NCBI GenBank assembly: GCA_029931535.1
Contig: JAQPZY010001419.1
Span: forward strand, 2,583,001-2,647,000
Length of the DNA: 64,000 bases
Direction: 5' to 3'
Origin: Margaritifera margaritifera
Taxonomy: Eukaryota > Mollusca > Bivalvia > Unionida > Margaritiferidae
The position numbers and the translations under genes are program-made. Shown piece by piece: positions 1 to 11,704 of this stretch. Each line of letters opens with the position of its first letter. Position 1 is the stretch's first letter. The notes beneath the pieces are model-generated. The model saw only the letters and a program-made list of their open reading frames with translations, had not been told where the DNA came from and did not search any database.

Positions 1-1700
1 ACACTTTTAATATTAAAACGAAGATAAAATCAATCATCACACGCACACATCCTTAATTTTGATTTTAATGTAAAGAAAACAATCTAAAACTATATACATA
101 TAAGCTGAGATCCGAAAAATTAAAATGTTACTTTAAAAATAATCTACTTAAATTTTAAAAAAATTAAACACAAACACATATGCACATCCCTAATTTTTAT
201 TCAATGCAAACAAAAACTCAAAATCTCTGAGTATATGATCAGAAAAGGTAAAATATGACTTTGAAACAAATCTACTAAATAATCTAAAAAAACTACACAA
301 ATGCACAACCCCATAACTTTCATTTCAATGTAAAGAAAAAAATTCACAATCACAATTATATACATATTATACACTCTGAATATATGATACATACACACAA
401 ATGCACACACACACAAATACACACATATATCTAATTTTGATACCAATGTAAAGAAGAAAAAAAAACTCAATCAAAATTATATGCATATGTTTATACCCTG
501 AATATATGATCACAAAATGTAAAACGAGTTTTAAAATGAATCTACTTATATCAAAGAAAAAAAAAACACACACTTACACAGAGAGAAATACACACATCCT
601 AATTTTTATTTCATATTTCATTCTAAAGAAAAAGATCACGGTCAAAGTTATATGCATATTATTACACCCTTAAAAATTAACAAAAGTAAAATGAGACTTG
701 AAAAATAATCTACTCAAATAAAAAGAAAACACACACACACCTAATTTTGATTTCCTATGTAGAGAAAGAAAATAAGAATCAAAATTATATGCATATTATT
801 TTACCTTGTCAATATGATCATAAACGGTGAATATGTGACATAGAAACAAATCTACTTAAATAAAAATAAATTGAAGATACAAACACACGAATACACACAT
901 ATATCTAATTTTGATTGAATGTAAAGAAAAAAAACCAATCAACATTATATGCATATTATTATACCCTGAGTATATAATCACAAACTGTAAAACTTGAGTT
1001 CTAAAATTTATCTAGTTATATAAAAGAAAAAGACATACACAGACAAATACACACACATCCCTAATTTTGATTTCAATCTAAAGAAAAAAGATCACGATAA
1101 AAATTACATGCATTTTATCACACCCTAAAAAAGATTATCAAAATAAAATGTGACTTCAAAACTAATATACTTCAATAGAAAAACACATACACACTCATCC
1201 TTAGTTTTGATTTAAGTGTAGAGAAAAATGATCACAATCAAAATTATATACATATTATACTCTGAGTATATGACCATGAAAATTAAAATGTGACTTTAAA
1301 ACTAATCTAAACTAAAAAAAAAACAACATGTACACACACACACACACACTCCCACGCACGCACACATACAAATGCTTGATTTTGATTTTAATGTAAAGAA
1401 AAGGAAAGATCAAATCAAAATTATATTGATATATTATTATACCCTCAGTATGCCAAAAAGTAAAATGTGACTTTAAAACTAATCTACTTAAAAAGCACAC
1501 ACAAATACATACACATCCTAATTAATCTACTTAAAAAAGCATTTGCGCGCACACATTCTACAAAGATTTTAATATAAAGATACAAAAAATCACAGACAAT
1601 CACAAGTATGTGAATATCATTGCACCATTTCTGAGTTTATTATTAGGTAAAAAAGAAATATATCTTCAAAGTTTAATCTACTTTAAAAGATGCACATGCA
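1..1700. repeat. Degenerate ~150 bp tandem satellite
   Basis: About eleven diverged copies of one unit follow each other. Each has a core like 'taattttgatttcaatgtaa', then an A-rich tract, 'aaaattatatgcatatta', 'ccctgagtatatgatcaca', a 'gtgacttaaaactaatctac'-like block, and a CACACA-rich spacer. Core starts lie near 52, 188, 310, 430, 598, 740, 903, 1060, 1200, 1372 and 1560, so spacing varies from about 120 to 190 bases. The array probably runs beyond the left edge of the window. The short reading frames in it are by-products of low complexity; no gene is seen. Confidence 0.85.
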
Positions 1701-2139
1701 CACATGCACACTTTGCTTCATCATGTGATTGCCTATGTGGAAATGATTAGTGTATATTTTTGCATAGCTGAATCTCTGAAGAGGCTAAATGAAAATTAAA
1801 AATTTAAACAATATTCGATGTATATCTATAACTAACATATTTATAATATCAAAGAATGAGAAAGATTAGCACCGCATTGCCTGATAGTTACAATTCAGAG
1901 GTATATCCAAATTAAAACTAATGTCCCTTTTATATGCAATTTACTTAAAATTAAATGACTAAATGACTAGCATAATGTTTAGCCAGATACAATACATACT
2001 TTAAAGACATAACCGTATAAGCGACAAAAGCTTACCAGAGTGCACATACAAGTCATTACAATACAATATTTATAACTGTATAAATATTTTTATCCATCAG
2101 ATTACAATCACAGATGAAGGAATGAACGGACGAATCGGT
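1700..2139. other. Unassigned AT-rich stretch
   Basis: Single-copy-looking AT-rich sequence between the satellite and the inverted-repeat unit. No reading frame, RNA gene or repeat was recognised. Confidence 0.5.
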
Positions 2140-2243
2140 ATCCTATAGTATCAAACATCAATCAAAAGAATATTCATCATAATGATCAGAATCTACACCT
2201 TCACCCTTTTTCATATCTTATGCATGAATAAACATTAAAAGCG
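2140..2243 (+). repeat. Extra ~100 bp copy of the inner end of the long inverted repeat
   Basis: The stretch containing 'atagtatcaaacatcaatca' and ending in 'attaaaagcg' repeats, in the same orientation, the inner end of the left inverted-repeat arm at about 3425-3514. This copy carries a short extra insertion. The left arm is therefore flanked on both sides by the same ~100 bp sequence. No such copy lies outside the right arm. Confidence 0.75.
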
Positions 2244-2568
2244 TATTTCGACTCGTAGAATTGAAACTCGAGCACGACCTATCTTGTACACATACTGAAG
2301 TAGTTCGTAACCACAGCATAGACTTAATTTTATGCTCCCACTTTAGAGTGTTGGTGCCCTACTAATAGGTGGGGGTGGGGTGTTTTACCCTAAGGGAAGT
2401 AACTGGAAAGTAACTAAGCACGTGAGAGTCGCGTCCCTTGACCCATCGTCTGTATAATGTCTGCCTGTTTCACCTACACTCTGCACTATCGCGCGGTATG
2501 GGCACAAGGGACCGTTTTAATGCAGAAATTTAATGCTGCATCAACCTGCCTAATATAAAAATTCATTC

Positions 2569-2601
<33 letters not shown>

Positions 2602-3514
2602 CCAGTAAGGTAAAAAAAAGTCCATATTTTTAGATAGCTATAAATGAAACAAAACATAAGAATATCATTCACTTGACCTGACAAGTCAATGGAAACTCTT
2701 TGCAAAAGAAGTTTATGAGTAGTATAGAATTGCCGCCGGAGTATTCCGCTTTTTGACGGAATGGGGTTAAACAAAGGTCACAATAGGTTAACTGCCGACG
2801 GAGTAAGCCGCCATTTTGAGAGATTTGATGGATGGATGGATTTCAGAGATGAAACAAAGGTTACACTATACAGTCTACTACTGTTTTATGGATGAGTGAA
2901 TCCTAGAGATTTTACATGAACATATCAATTAAGTTTACTCGTATGAAATAGCATTACTATCAAAAGACATGGCTCAAGCGCAAATCGACATGCAGAGTTG
3001 TAGCTTTAAAGATAGTTTTTAGGATATTAGTAAATTGCACTAGCTACAAGAACAGAGAAAAGTTTCTTGTTTACTGAATGAGAAGTATTCATAAACAAAG
3101 ATCACACAAACTAAACTACTTGCACCACTATTTAGAAGGATAAGATGTGCATTAGCATTTTAGTTGCTTGATAGATTTCACACCGCAAATCAAAATCATG
3201 CAAGGTAAACCTGTCCACTATCAAATCTACCAGCCATGTCATTTTACTGAATTATCTACCATAGCAAAACATTGAAAGATACTATTTCCACCTTCTCACC
3301 TAACTCCACATATGAAAGCAAATGCGTACCAATGACATTAATAGATATGATCTATGATCACCCTACTCAATCACTCAAGATATGGAACCATTAATAAATA
3401 TGATCCATTCTCACCCCACTCAATCTTTCAGCAGTACCCTATAGTATCAAACATCAATCAAAAGGATATTCAACATTTTTCATATCTTATGCACGAATAA
3501 ATATTAAAAGCGTA
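2244..3514 (+). repeat. Left arm of a ~1.27 kb long inverted repeat
   Basis: This arm is the reverse complement of 11705-12994 over almost its whole length. The outer end starts 'tatttcgactcgtagaa', and the right arm ends 'ttctacgagtcgaaata'. Shared landmarks are 'cagcatagactta', the GT-rich 'ggtgggggtgggg' block, an A homopolymer (2568-2597 here, a T homopolymer in the other arm), 'ccatcaaatctctcaaaatg' (read from the right arm) and 'atagtatcaaacatcaatca'. By eye the arms differ by scattered substitutions and small indels. Short matching reading frames in both arms contain the poly-F/poly-K tract and are not taken as genes. The arms could be terminal repeats of a virus-like element or an inverted duplication. 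Confidence 0.9.
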
Positions 3515-3536
3515 AAAATTCTAACAGCCAAGGCCA

Positions 3537-3840
3537 GTGATTGTCAAATTCTGGAGTCTGGATTGTAAACTTCCAATTATCAGGAAGCGGAAGGATTTCA
3601 AACAAAACAAAGGAATTAGACTTGTAGAGGATGTGACCAGGATGAATATTGAACTTGTCAATAAATTATCCAAGCATCAGGAGATTGACAGTGCATGGTA
3701 CTTTAACGGTTTGTGTATGGTAAAACCAAATCAGGATAAAGGATAAAATTTGACACTTATGATGAAATTGATGAGAAAATTAGAATGTAAATGCAATTTG
3801 CAACTCTATGAACTCATGAAATTGTCCAAAAAGGTATGTG
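3537..3840 (+). pseudogene. Short reading frame of unknown family next to the left arm
   Basis: A clean 69-codon frame starts with 'MIVKFWSLDCKLPIIRK' and contains 'GIRLVEDVTRMN' and 'DSAWYFNG'. After its stop, similar-looking coding sequence seems to continue in another frame. The composition is protein-like and unlike the surrounding simple sequence. It lies upstream of the LINE endonuclease, where a first LINE reading frame could be, but I cannot name its family. It could equally belong to the virus-like element between the inverted repeats. Short length and the early stop suggest a fragment. Confidence 0.4.
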
Positions 3841-3844
3841 CACT

Positions 3845-4480
3845 TACATTTTGCTGCTCCCCTTTCTACACTAATTTGTTTTAAAATTATTTTTATAAGT
3901 TACTTCTTTCCCTCATCAGTTCTGTGATTAATCCATAGATTCATTATTCACTCATCCATTTTGTCATATCTTTCCTTAGTCAATTCACTCGCTAATTCAT
4001 AATCACCTTTCACTCATATACACATTTTACTCATCTTTTTCAACACTACTCATCCAGAATCAATTTTTCAGTCTCCCGTCCTTGCTCATTCAATCAATCA
4101 CTCACCACATCCATGTATACTCTCATTCATACTTTCTTTTTCTTACTTTTGACCCCTTCTTTCGTTCATTCATTTATAATTTATACTCGTATTTTTCTGT
4201 GCCTATTGGTTCACTAAACCGATTTAGCTCTGGAAAGGTCTGTCGGAGGTGCATAAGAGTTATCCCAAATGGATTCGTTTTACTTGTTGTCTATCGTCCA
4301 CTGTATCAATGTTAACTGCAGCCAAATCTACAGCATGTACTGTAACACCATGGATGATTTTATGGCGGATGTTTGTATTTTGTGTGAGTGTGAAAGCCAT
4401 GCTTATGATAAATTAGGGGTGATAATTACTTCATACATTCCTGTACAAGAACATGTATATGTAAAATTTCTGCTGTTTTC
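3845..4480 (+). other. Region upstream of the LINE endonuclease
   Basis: The first half is a degenerate CATTCATT/CACTCA-like simple sequence (about 3900-4180). The second half looks unique. Short overlapping frames are present but none is recognised. It probably represents LINE leader or first-frame remnants. Confidence 0.4.
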
Positions 4481-4486
4481 ATGGAT

Positions 4487-5312
4487 AATAACATAAAAAT
4501 TATATCTATGAATGTTAGAGACCTGCAAGGTTAAGTCTTTAAACAAAGGGACATTTTCCATTGGATAAAACAAAAGAATGTATCTATAGTATGTTTGCAA
4601 GAAACTCATAGTACAAAGAGCGATGAAATATATTGGGCTGCTGAATGGGGATACAAATGTATATTTAGCCACTGCTCTAGTAATAGTGCTGGGGTCGCAA
4701 TATTGTTTTAGAAATACTTTTGAATTTGCGATTCATAGAGAAAGATGTGACAGTCAAAAGAGATTTACTATTATAGATATTACAATTAATGGCAACAGAA
4801 TAACCCTCGTGGATTTGTATGGTTATAATGATGATACTCGTAGCTTTTTTAGAAAGTTAAAGGAGGAGATTTTAGGTTTTGAGAACTCATTAATTATAAT
4901 AATGTGTGGAGATTGGAATACTGTTCAAGACTTAGATTTGGATACTTATACTATTTTACATGACAAACACCAACAGTCTAGAGCAGCATTTCAAGACCTG
5001 AAAAACAAATTGGAATTAATTGACCCCTGGCGAAATTCCAATCAAGACCTAAAGATGTATATCTGGAAGCAAACATCTCTCTTGAAACAAAGTAGATTAG
5101 TTTATTTTCTTGTATCTGATGACATTCATATGAATACAGCTGATGCGTGTATCTTACCGGGGTATAGGACTGATCATTCAGCTATTGTTTTGAGTGTGGC
5201 TTTTTCAAAGTGTCCAAGGGGAAAAGGATATTGGAAATTTAATGCCCAACTGTTGAGGAACATTGAATATACTGATTTGGTCAAAAAGTGTATAACTGCT
5301 AGTGTAAATTAA
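4487..5312 (+). pseudogene. LINE (L1/Tx1-like) endonuclease domain, frameshifted
   Basis: The apurinic/apyrimidinic-type endonuclease of a non-LTR retrotransposon nicks target DNA to prime reverse transcription. The N-terminal part reads 'IKIISMNVRDLQG' then 'VSIVCLQETHSTKSDEIYW', with the QETH catalytic-type motif, in one frame. After a stop and frameshift near 4700 it continues in the frame at 4623-5312 with 'GDWNTVQDLDLDTY', 'LELIDPWR' and 'LPGYRTDHSAIVLS'. GDWN and TDHS are hallmark endonuclease motifs, and the GYRTDHS form and overall pattern suit the L1/Tx1 group. Reverse transcriptase follows directly. It is not functional as read. Confidence 0.85.
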
Positions 5313-5319
5313 TATTATG

Positions 5320-6935
5320 TAGGGGGAAATTAAGATGACTCTCTCCATGTTTCTCTTTCCTGTAATGATCAAATGTTCTTTGAAATTTTGAAAATGAAAA
5401 TAAGATCTGAAACTATATGTTATTCTATTAGGAAAACAAAAGAGAAACGGGAAAAATTAAAGAAAACTCTGAAAAATGTAGAAAAAAAGAAAGCAGAATT
5501 AGAGGAATCTAGAAAAAATAAATAGAAGGTGTTATATTAAGATCCAAAGCTAGATGGTACGAATTTGGAGAAAGAAGCAGCAAGTACTTTTCAAATTTTG
5601 AAAAAAGAAATTATGTCAATAAGACAATAAAGGAAATTATTTTAGATGATGGGACAAATATATCAGACCAAATAGATATTTTAGAAGCCACTTTTAAATA
5701 TTAACAATAAGACTGCTTCGGGAGCCATTACAGCTAGGATTAAAAAAGTTCTTCCATCAATAATCAGAGATACTCAAAAATAATTTATGAAGGGTAGATT
5801 CATTAGAGAAAATACCAGGCTATTATACGATATCATGGATTAACTAGAGAACGAAAATAGATATGGTTTATTATTGTTAATAGACTTTGAAAAAGCCTTT
5901 GACTCAATTAACTCAAGCTTTACAATCTTTTAACTTTGGTGATTCTGTTTGTAAGTGGTTTAAACTGTTTTGTAATAACTCTAAAAGTTGTGTTATAAAT
6001 AACGGGAATATGTCATCATTTTTTAGAGTTGAAAGAGGATGTCGTCAAGGAGATCCCCTTGCACATTATTTGTTTATCATCGGTATTGAGATTTTAGCTA
6101 TAACTTTCAAGCAAAATGTGGATGTACAGGGACTGATCTTTGATGTCAGTGAACATAAATTGGGTCAGTATGCCGATGATGCTTTTATTCTTCTTGATGG
6201 ATCTCAACATTCTCTTAAAGCAACTATGAATATCTTGCAAGTTTTTTTTCTATTATCTGGACTTAAGTGTAACATAACAAAAACAAAGGCTACTTGGATT
6301 GGAAACAAGAAATTTTCTAATGAAAGAATATGTCCCGATATGGGCCTAAATTGGTCTTCTTCTAACTTTACACTCCTTGGCATAGATTTTTCTCTTGATT
6401 CACAACAAATGGTGGAAATTAATGATAGGAAGAAACTAACGAATGCAAAACGAATACTGGCAAGCTGGAGTCAAAGACATCTGTCAGTAGTTGGTGAGGT
6501 AATTGTTGTAAAAACTCTTGTTCTGCCCATATTCAAAATTTTTTTTCAGCACTTCCAAATCCATCAGCAAAAGTTTAAACAGAAGTAAATCGTACATTAT
6601 TTAAATTTGTATGGGGTAGTAGAGTAAAGAGAATTAAACGTGATATACTAGCATCTCCAGAGAACGAGGGAAGACTAAAAACACATTTATTCATTCATTA
6701 GGTATATCATGATAAGATGGGATAAAAGATTGCTGGAAAATGAAAATGTAGCGTGGCAATACATATTCAATACAACTATGCTCAGAAATAACAAGGATAT
6801 TTGGAATTTAGGGAGAAAGAAATTAGAAGAATTTAGTAAGCTCATTAAAAACAGTTTTTGGAGAGATGTAATTTTGGCAGTATCTAATTGGAAAGAGGAA
6901 CCGCAAAGTCCAAAGAGTGTTTATCTCTGAGTATT
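5320..6935 (+). pseudogene. LINE (L1/Tx1-like) reverse transcriptase, decayed
   Basis: Continues the endonuclease. A lysine-rich connector (about 5390-5700) leads to reverse-transcriptase motifs. 'LLIDFEKAFDSI'-like residues lie around 5875-5910, where the reading frame shifts. The clean frame 5887-6588 has 'VERGCRQGDPLAHYLF' (the RQGDP motif) and 'KLGQYADDAFILLDGS', which carries the catalytic YADD. 'LLGIDFSLD' and the downstream 'IRWDKRLLENENVAWQY' (6709 onward) match the thumb and C-terminal part. Several stops and frame changes lie at 5525, 5700-5880 and 6590-6700. The domain would copy LINE RNA into DNA at the nicked target; this copy is dead. Confidence 0.88.
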
Positions 6936-8140
6936 TTAAATTTTGTCCCCCCCCCCATAGAATGTTCTATCAATACAAATCCTGGACAGAAATGATTTGG
7001 TAGATGATGACGGTAATTTAATACCTTTTGAAATGATAAAACAATAAACTAGATGCGATGATTTCTTGACATACTTCTCCTTAATATCAAAAATTACAAA
7101 ATCATGGTAAGATGCCATCAAAAACCATTTGGTACATAAAATAATGAACTTGCAAAAACAAAATTCACTCAAGTTTGTTTACAAAGATCTTTAAGAAAAA
7201 AAGCAAAAAGGCAACACATTGCTAAGCAACAAACTTGGATGCAAGTATTAAATAAAAATATACGTAGTGAGGAGTCTGAGATTTATTGCTGGGCAAAATG
7301 TTGTACTAAGGATACCAAGTTGATCTCTTTTAACTTTAAATTAATCCATAGAATAATTGTTACTAAAAAAAATTAGAAAAAAATTAACATATTAGACGAC
7401 AACAAATGTACTTTCTTGTAAGAGTGATAACGAAAGTATTGACATCTCTTCTATGATTCCAATATTACTTCCAAGTTTTGGTACCGTTTTATTGAACATT
7501 TTGCACCTTCTTGCCCAAATATTGTACATTTGTCCAAAAAAGAAATATTTTTAGGAAGTGAACAATTGGACAGTTTGTGTAATTTCTTGCTTATTTTGGC
7601 AAAATATTATATTTACACTTGCAGATTCAATATGCAAAATCGTTCCATTTATGCTTTTAAGCAAATAGTTGAAATGCATAAGAACATTGAAAAATACACT
7701 GCTAAGTTAAATAAAAAAGAGGACCAATTTCTTCAAAAATGAATCTAAATAATGAATATGTAACTTGTGTAAGAATCCTTTCTCTTCTTGCATTTCGTTA
7801 TATTTATTTGGGTCGGATTTGATGGTAAACAGAAACAAAATACTGTAATATCACAAAGTCCATGTCACCTAGATGCTTTATACTTGTGTTCGTCTATTTA
7901 AATTGTGTGTCTAAAGAGATTGTGTGCTATATGCATCTGTGCATGTGTCTGTGTGTGTGTGCGTGTGTGTGTGTTATCTTTTCTTTTTCTGTACATTATA
8001 TTTATCATCCCTAGATTATCTGATAACCAGAAATGTTTGATTGTAAGGTGACCTTGGGATGGTGTTCCCCGACCCAGTGGTCAACCTATTTCGGGAATAA
8101 TTAAAAAAAAAAGAAAAAAAAAAAAAGAAAAAAAAAGTGT
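6936..8140 (+). pseudogene. LINE C-terminal region, 3' UTR and A-rich tail
   Basis: A poly-C run (6945-6957) precedes decayed coding sequence, including a clean frame at 7530-7742 that ends the element's protein ('MSKKEIFLGSEQLDSLCNFL'). The 3' untranslated part holds a TG tract at about 7948-7975. The element ends in an A-rich tail at 8101-8138, exactly where - strand polymerase coding sequence begins. This is consistent with a LINE 3' end having landed in, or next to, the polymerase gene. Confidence 0.7.
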
Positions 8141-9290
8141 AGGAGAAATATAAAATGACAAGGATCTAATCCATATTGGTTTAAGCGCATGAATCGAAAG
8201 TGTTTGAAACCATCAGACAAAAGAATCACATCTGTTTTTAGATATAAATCATGGTAATCACCTAAATCTTTAGCTTGAATGTTTGCAATACAGTACAAGT
8301 ATGTTGATATTTCAAGTCAGAGATCGATTCCCTTTTATATCAGAACAATATTGCATTTTTGGGTGGTAGTTGGGTTTCTTGAAATGTACACTCTTTATCC
8401 ATGTAGTCGTATGGATATACACCTTTACGCAATACCAATTCAGCTGGTGATGGTAATGGTAATTCTTGCTGAAAATGTGTAAATGCTTTTATCCCATCAC
8501 AAAAAAAAAATTTCCACGATTGTTTTTTAATGATGAATTCAAGAATTGGAAACTGTCAATAAAACTAAGAGATCACAGTGAAAAACTAATGTAGCGTTCT
8601 AAATTGTGTGGAATACACTTAATATCAGTATCTTTTTAATTGGCCCATGCTCTGGCAGAGAATATGTCCATCAAAACTTTTTTGACAGTGGAAAATGACT
8701 GGAATAAATTTAACCTGCTGGCACGGTAAATTACAGTTGATTTTGTGCCAATTAAAACACTTTACCACTTACATGACAATGATGCCAAACTGTTTAATCG
8801 TTATCACTAAATGGTGTGTGACAAATGCAACACTCTTTACCTAGCATGATATTTATTTCATCTTCTTTGGATATTTTGATTAGCTCTGTCTTCTCTAAAA
8901 TCTTGTCTATCTCTTGTTTTTCTTTCCATAGACATTTAATCAGCTTTTTAGCTGAATCTTCCCCTCGGTAAATTATTGTAGGTTTTGTGTACCTTGAATC
9001 AACACAAACAACTTTCAATCCAAAACTGCAAGGCTCTAACAAAGTGGTTGGTGTTGTGTTTGATATTGTTGGATTTGGAGAGCATGAATCAAGGTTTTCT
9101 TTTTTGTTTAAAGTTTTAAAATCTTCATAAATTACAAATGGTGTTCTTAATTGTTTTTCAAATTCTTTTAACTCTTGCATATTGTTTTTCCCATTCTCTG
9201 GTAAACATTTTTTATATGTGTTTCTGATATTTAAAATGCATTGGGATTTTCTTAATGTCAAGGGTTATTCAATGTAACTAGAAACAGTTA
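8140..9290 (-). pseudogene. Polinton/Maverick-type DNA polymerase B fragment (N-terminal and exonuclease region)
   Basis: Read on the - strand, this resembles the protein-primed family B DNA polymerase of Polinton/Maverick virus-like elements. The frame 9261-8794 contains 'LRTPFVIYEDFKTLN', an exonuclease-type acidic motif, and a CxxC pair in 'GKECCICHTPFSDND'. Three short frames follow downstream, including 'AELVLRKGVYPYDYMDKE'-like residues near 8450-8380 and 'DYHDLYLKTDVILLSDG' near 8260-8200. It stops abruptly at the LINE A-rich tail, and several frameshifts are present. The catalytic palm is not in this piece. A related C-terminal piece lies just to the right on the opposite strand, so the gene has been rearranged. 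Confidence 0.75.
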
Positions 9291-9574
9291 TGAAAGAAAA
9301 TATAATGCTATGAATTTCAAATTGTATTACTTTTCTCATATTCCATCCAGAAGCATTTCTCAATAAATTTTCTAAGCTTTTAAAGTCATTGCAACTGAAT
9401 TCGGTTTTCTATAGTATTTATTGAATTTATTCCATTATATGATTTTATCCTTGATATTAAAAATGTATGCTATATTTAAGAAGGTGTAAATTATCATTTA
9501 AATAATTGTATTTTTTCATTTTTACTAAGTCATAAAAAGTTCTTTTCAGTCATTTGTATTACAACCTTTATTAT

Positions 9575-10370
9575 GATTATTAATTTGTTACAGGCAAGAC
9601 AATGGAGAACGTTCGCAAGCATGTCGATGTGACCTTGGTTCAGACTATAAAGAAACCCCAGAAACTCACAAGAAAGTCTACTTTCAAAACTTGTACAATA
9701 TTCAGTGAAGGTCTAGTGGTAGTGGAATTATATCGTGCAAAAGTGAAACATTTTAAGCCTAGTTACTCAGGAATGTGTATATTGGATATCTCCAAACTTA
9801 CCATGTATGATTTTTATGATAAGTACCTGGAAACAAATACAAAGATAAACTTCAATTGCAAATGACTGACACAGTTTGTCGTTTTACTGTGAAACAGAGA
9901 ATATTTATGATGACACGAAGGAATGTATGGATTTATTTGACACTTCAGATTTTTCAAAAGATCACTTTCTTCATAGCAGTGAAACAAAAATGTGCTTGGT
10001 TAAAGGAAATACGAAATGAATGTAAAACCTATACATTATATGTGTGCTCTGAGACCAAACGTGTATGCTTTTGTCTGTGATGAAAATGAAGAAACAAAAG
10101 CGAAAGGTATTGCTAAAATGACAGTAAAAAAGGATCTACGATTCGAAACATATACACAGACATTGCTTCAAGAATCTAAAGTACGCTCCAACATGAGTTT
10201 AATTCGAAGTTATTCTCATTAACTGTTTTGTGAAAAAATAGTTAAAACTGGTCTTTCCTGTTTCGGTGATAAACGATATTTGATAGATGATGGTATTCAA
10301 AAATTAGCCTATGGACGTTACGAAATTAAACCAAATGTAAGAGTCAATAAGTGTATACAAAATATTCAGT
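9575..10370 (+). pseudogene. Polinton/Maverick-type DNA polymerase B fragment (palm to C-terminus)
   Basis: Homology begins at 'GKTMENVRKHVDVTLV' (about 9594), directly after a 'ttgttacag' stretch that looks like a splice acceptor. The frame 9602-9865 continues through 'GMCILDISKLTMYDFYDKY'. Further pieces in shifted frames include 'DTSDFSKDHFLHS' (about 9940), 'IHYMCALRPNVYAFVCDE' (about 10020-10085), 'AKGIAKMTVKKDLRFETY' and 'CFGDKRYLIDDGIQKLAYG' (to about 10320). This order matches the second half of the polymerase. The catalytic DTDS-type motif is not intact here. It lies in the opposite orientation to the fragment at 8140-9290, and stops make it a pseudogene. Confidence 0.75.
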
Positions 10371-10379
10371 ATCTGTATC

Positions 10380-11050
10380 TTGTTTATTTAATGTCTGCAA
10401 ATAACATTTATATTTCAACTTCATCTTTTTTGCTTTAATATCTCTTTACTTGTATTTTTTTTATTTCTCTCATGATTCAAGCTTTTTATATAACTATCAT
10501 TTCATGAGTAATCGCTATTATTTTTATAATGATTGAAAATGTAGCACAGATAAACTGAATTATATTACATTTTCTACTATTTTTTAGTAATTGCTTTAAG
10601 TTTATAAACAGCAGTTACTCACATAATATAAGTTCTCTCCCTTTACTTTTCATTACAAAAGACGTGTGTGTGTGTGTCTCTGTGTGTGTCTCTGTGTGTG
10701 TGTACGTGTGATGGAAAAATTATAAAGATATCAGAAAACAAAATTGTATCACAATTCAAAATATTAATATATTCAATAAAAATTATAAAGCCAAGACAAC
10801 TAGTGATTGCATAGATAATTTATTTCTGTAAGTGTGTTAACACATAGTATATTTTTTAATTGCTTATTAACACATTATATTAAAGTGAGTATTAGAAATA
10901 TTATTAAAGATATGTTTTGCAGAGAATTAAGAATACACTTTTTAAAGATAAAAAAGTACTGTTATTTTAATAGAAAGAACAGTGACAAATTTTTGATAAT
11001 ATATAATGATTACACTTCTTAAAAAAGATAAAAAGGTATTGTTATTTTAA
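10380..11050. other. AT-rich non-coding stretch with a TG tract
   Basis: Follows the polymerase C-terminus. It contains an interrupted TG/TCTG run at about 10660-10710 and a short direct repeat, 'ttttaatagaaagaa', at about 10966 and 11046. No gene was recognised. Confidence 0.5.
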
Positions 11051-11054
11051 TAGA

Positions 11055-11490
11055 AAGAATAATAGTCGTCTGCAAGAGGTTGGCAATTTCGCATCCTTGT
11101 AGGTGGTGTAATCTGCTAGATTCATTTAATGCTGGAGGTGTTATAGAGCGCTTCAAGCTAGGAGTAGGCAATGACTGAGTTATGTTTGAAACTGGATATT
11201 GTGGTGGAGTTAGCTGGACTGGAAATATCTGGCGGGAGTTTTTTCAACATAGGGTGATGGTGGTGGTTGTGTTGGTGGAGCTGATGAATTTTGTTGACAT
11301 AGTGTCTTATAGAAACATTTAGAATTATCCGCCAAATGTAAATATGTAACTCCATTGTGGTTATTTAGAGTTACTCCTTACATTTTCAAAATCTTGCTCT
11401 GGTTTTAGCAAAGTATCCTTCTTTACAAACACTTAATAAACCCCACAAGATGCCATCATCAATGAGAAACTTATCAAACGACTGACAGTC
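11055..11490 (-). pseudogene. Remnant of an unidentified protein, proline-rich near its C-terminus
   Basis: On the - strand, about 11480-11380 reads 'FDKFLIDDGILWGLLSVC' then 'KEGYFAKTRARF', which is protein-like. After stops, about 11290-11060 reads as a Pro/Thr/Ser-rich stretch, for example 'QNSSAPPTQPPPSPYVEK' in one frame and 'LTPPQYPVS' in the next. It lies inside the inverted-repeat unit beside the polymerase fragments, so it may be another gene of the same virus-like element. I do not recognise the family. Confidence 0.35.
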
Positions 11491-11550
11491 CAGACTTGGG
11501 TCAAGTTGAATATTCAGATTATCCTCTTCCACTCATGCATACTAAATGTT

Positions 11551-11680
11551 AGTCTTTTTCATAAAGATCAATTGTTAATCTTTTTCATAAGCTCAAATGC
11601 TAACCTTTTGCATAAAGATCAAATGATAACCTTTTTCATAAAGATCAAATGTTCACCTTTTCATAAATATCAAAATCATT
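11551..11680 (+). repeat. ~26 bp minisatellite, about five copies
   Basis: Imperfect tandem copies of 'ctttttcataaagatcaa' plus 'atgataac'-like bases. The frame across it (11506-11688) is open only because the unit lacks stops in that frame. Confidence 0.75.
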
Positions 11681-11704
11681 TATTTTAAGAGCATTGAGGA
11701 ATTT

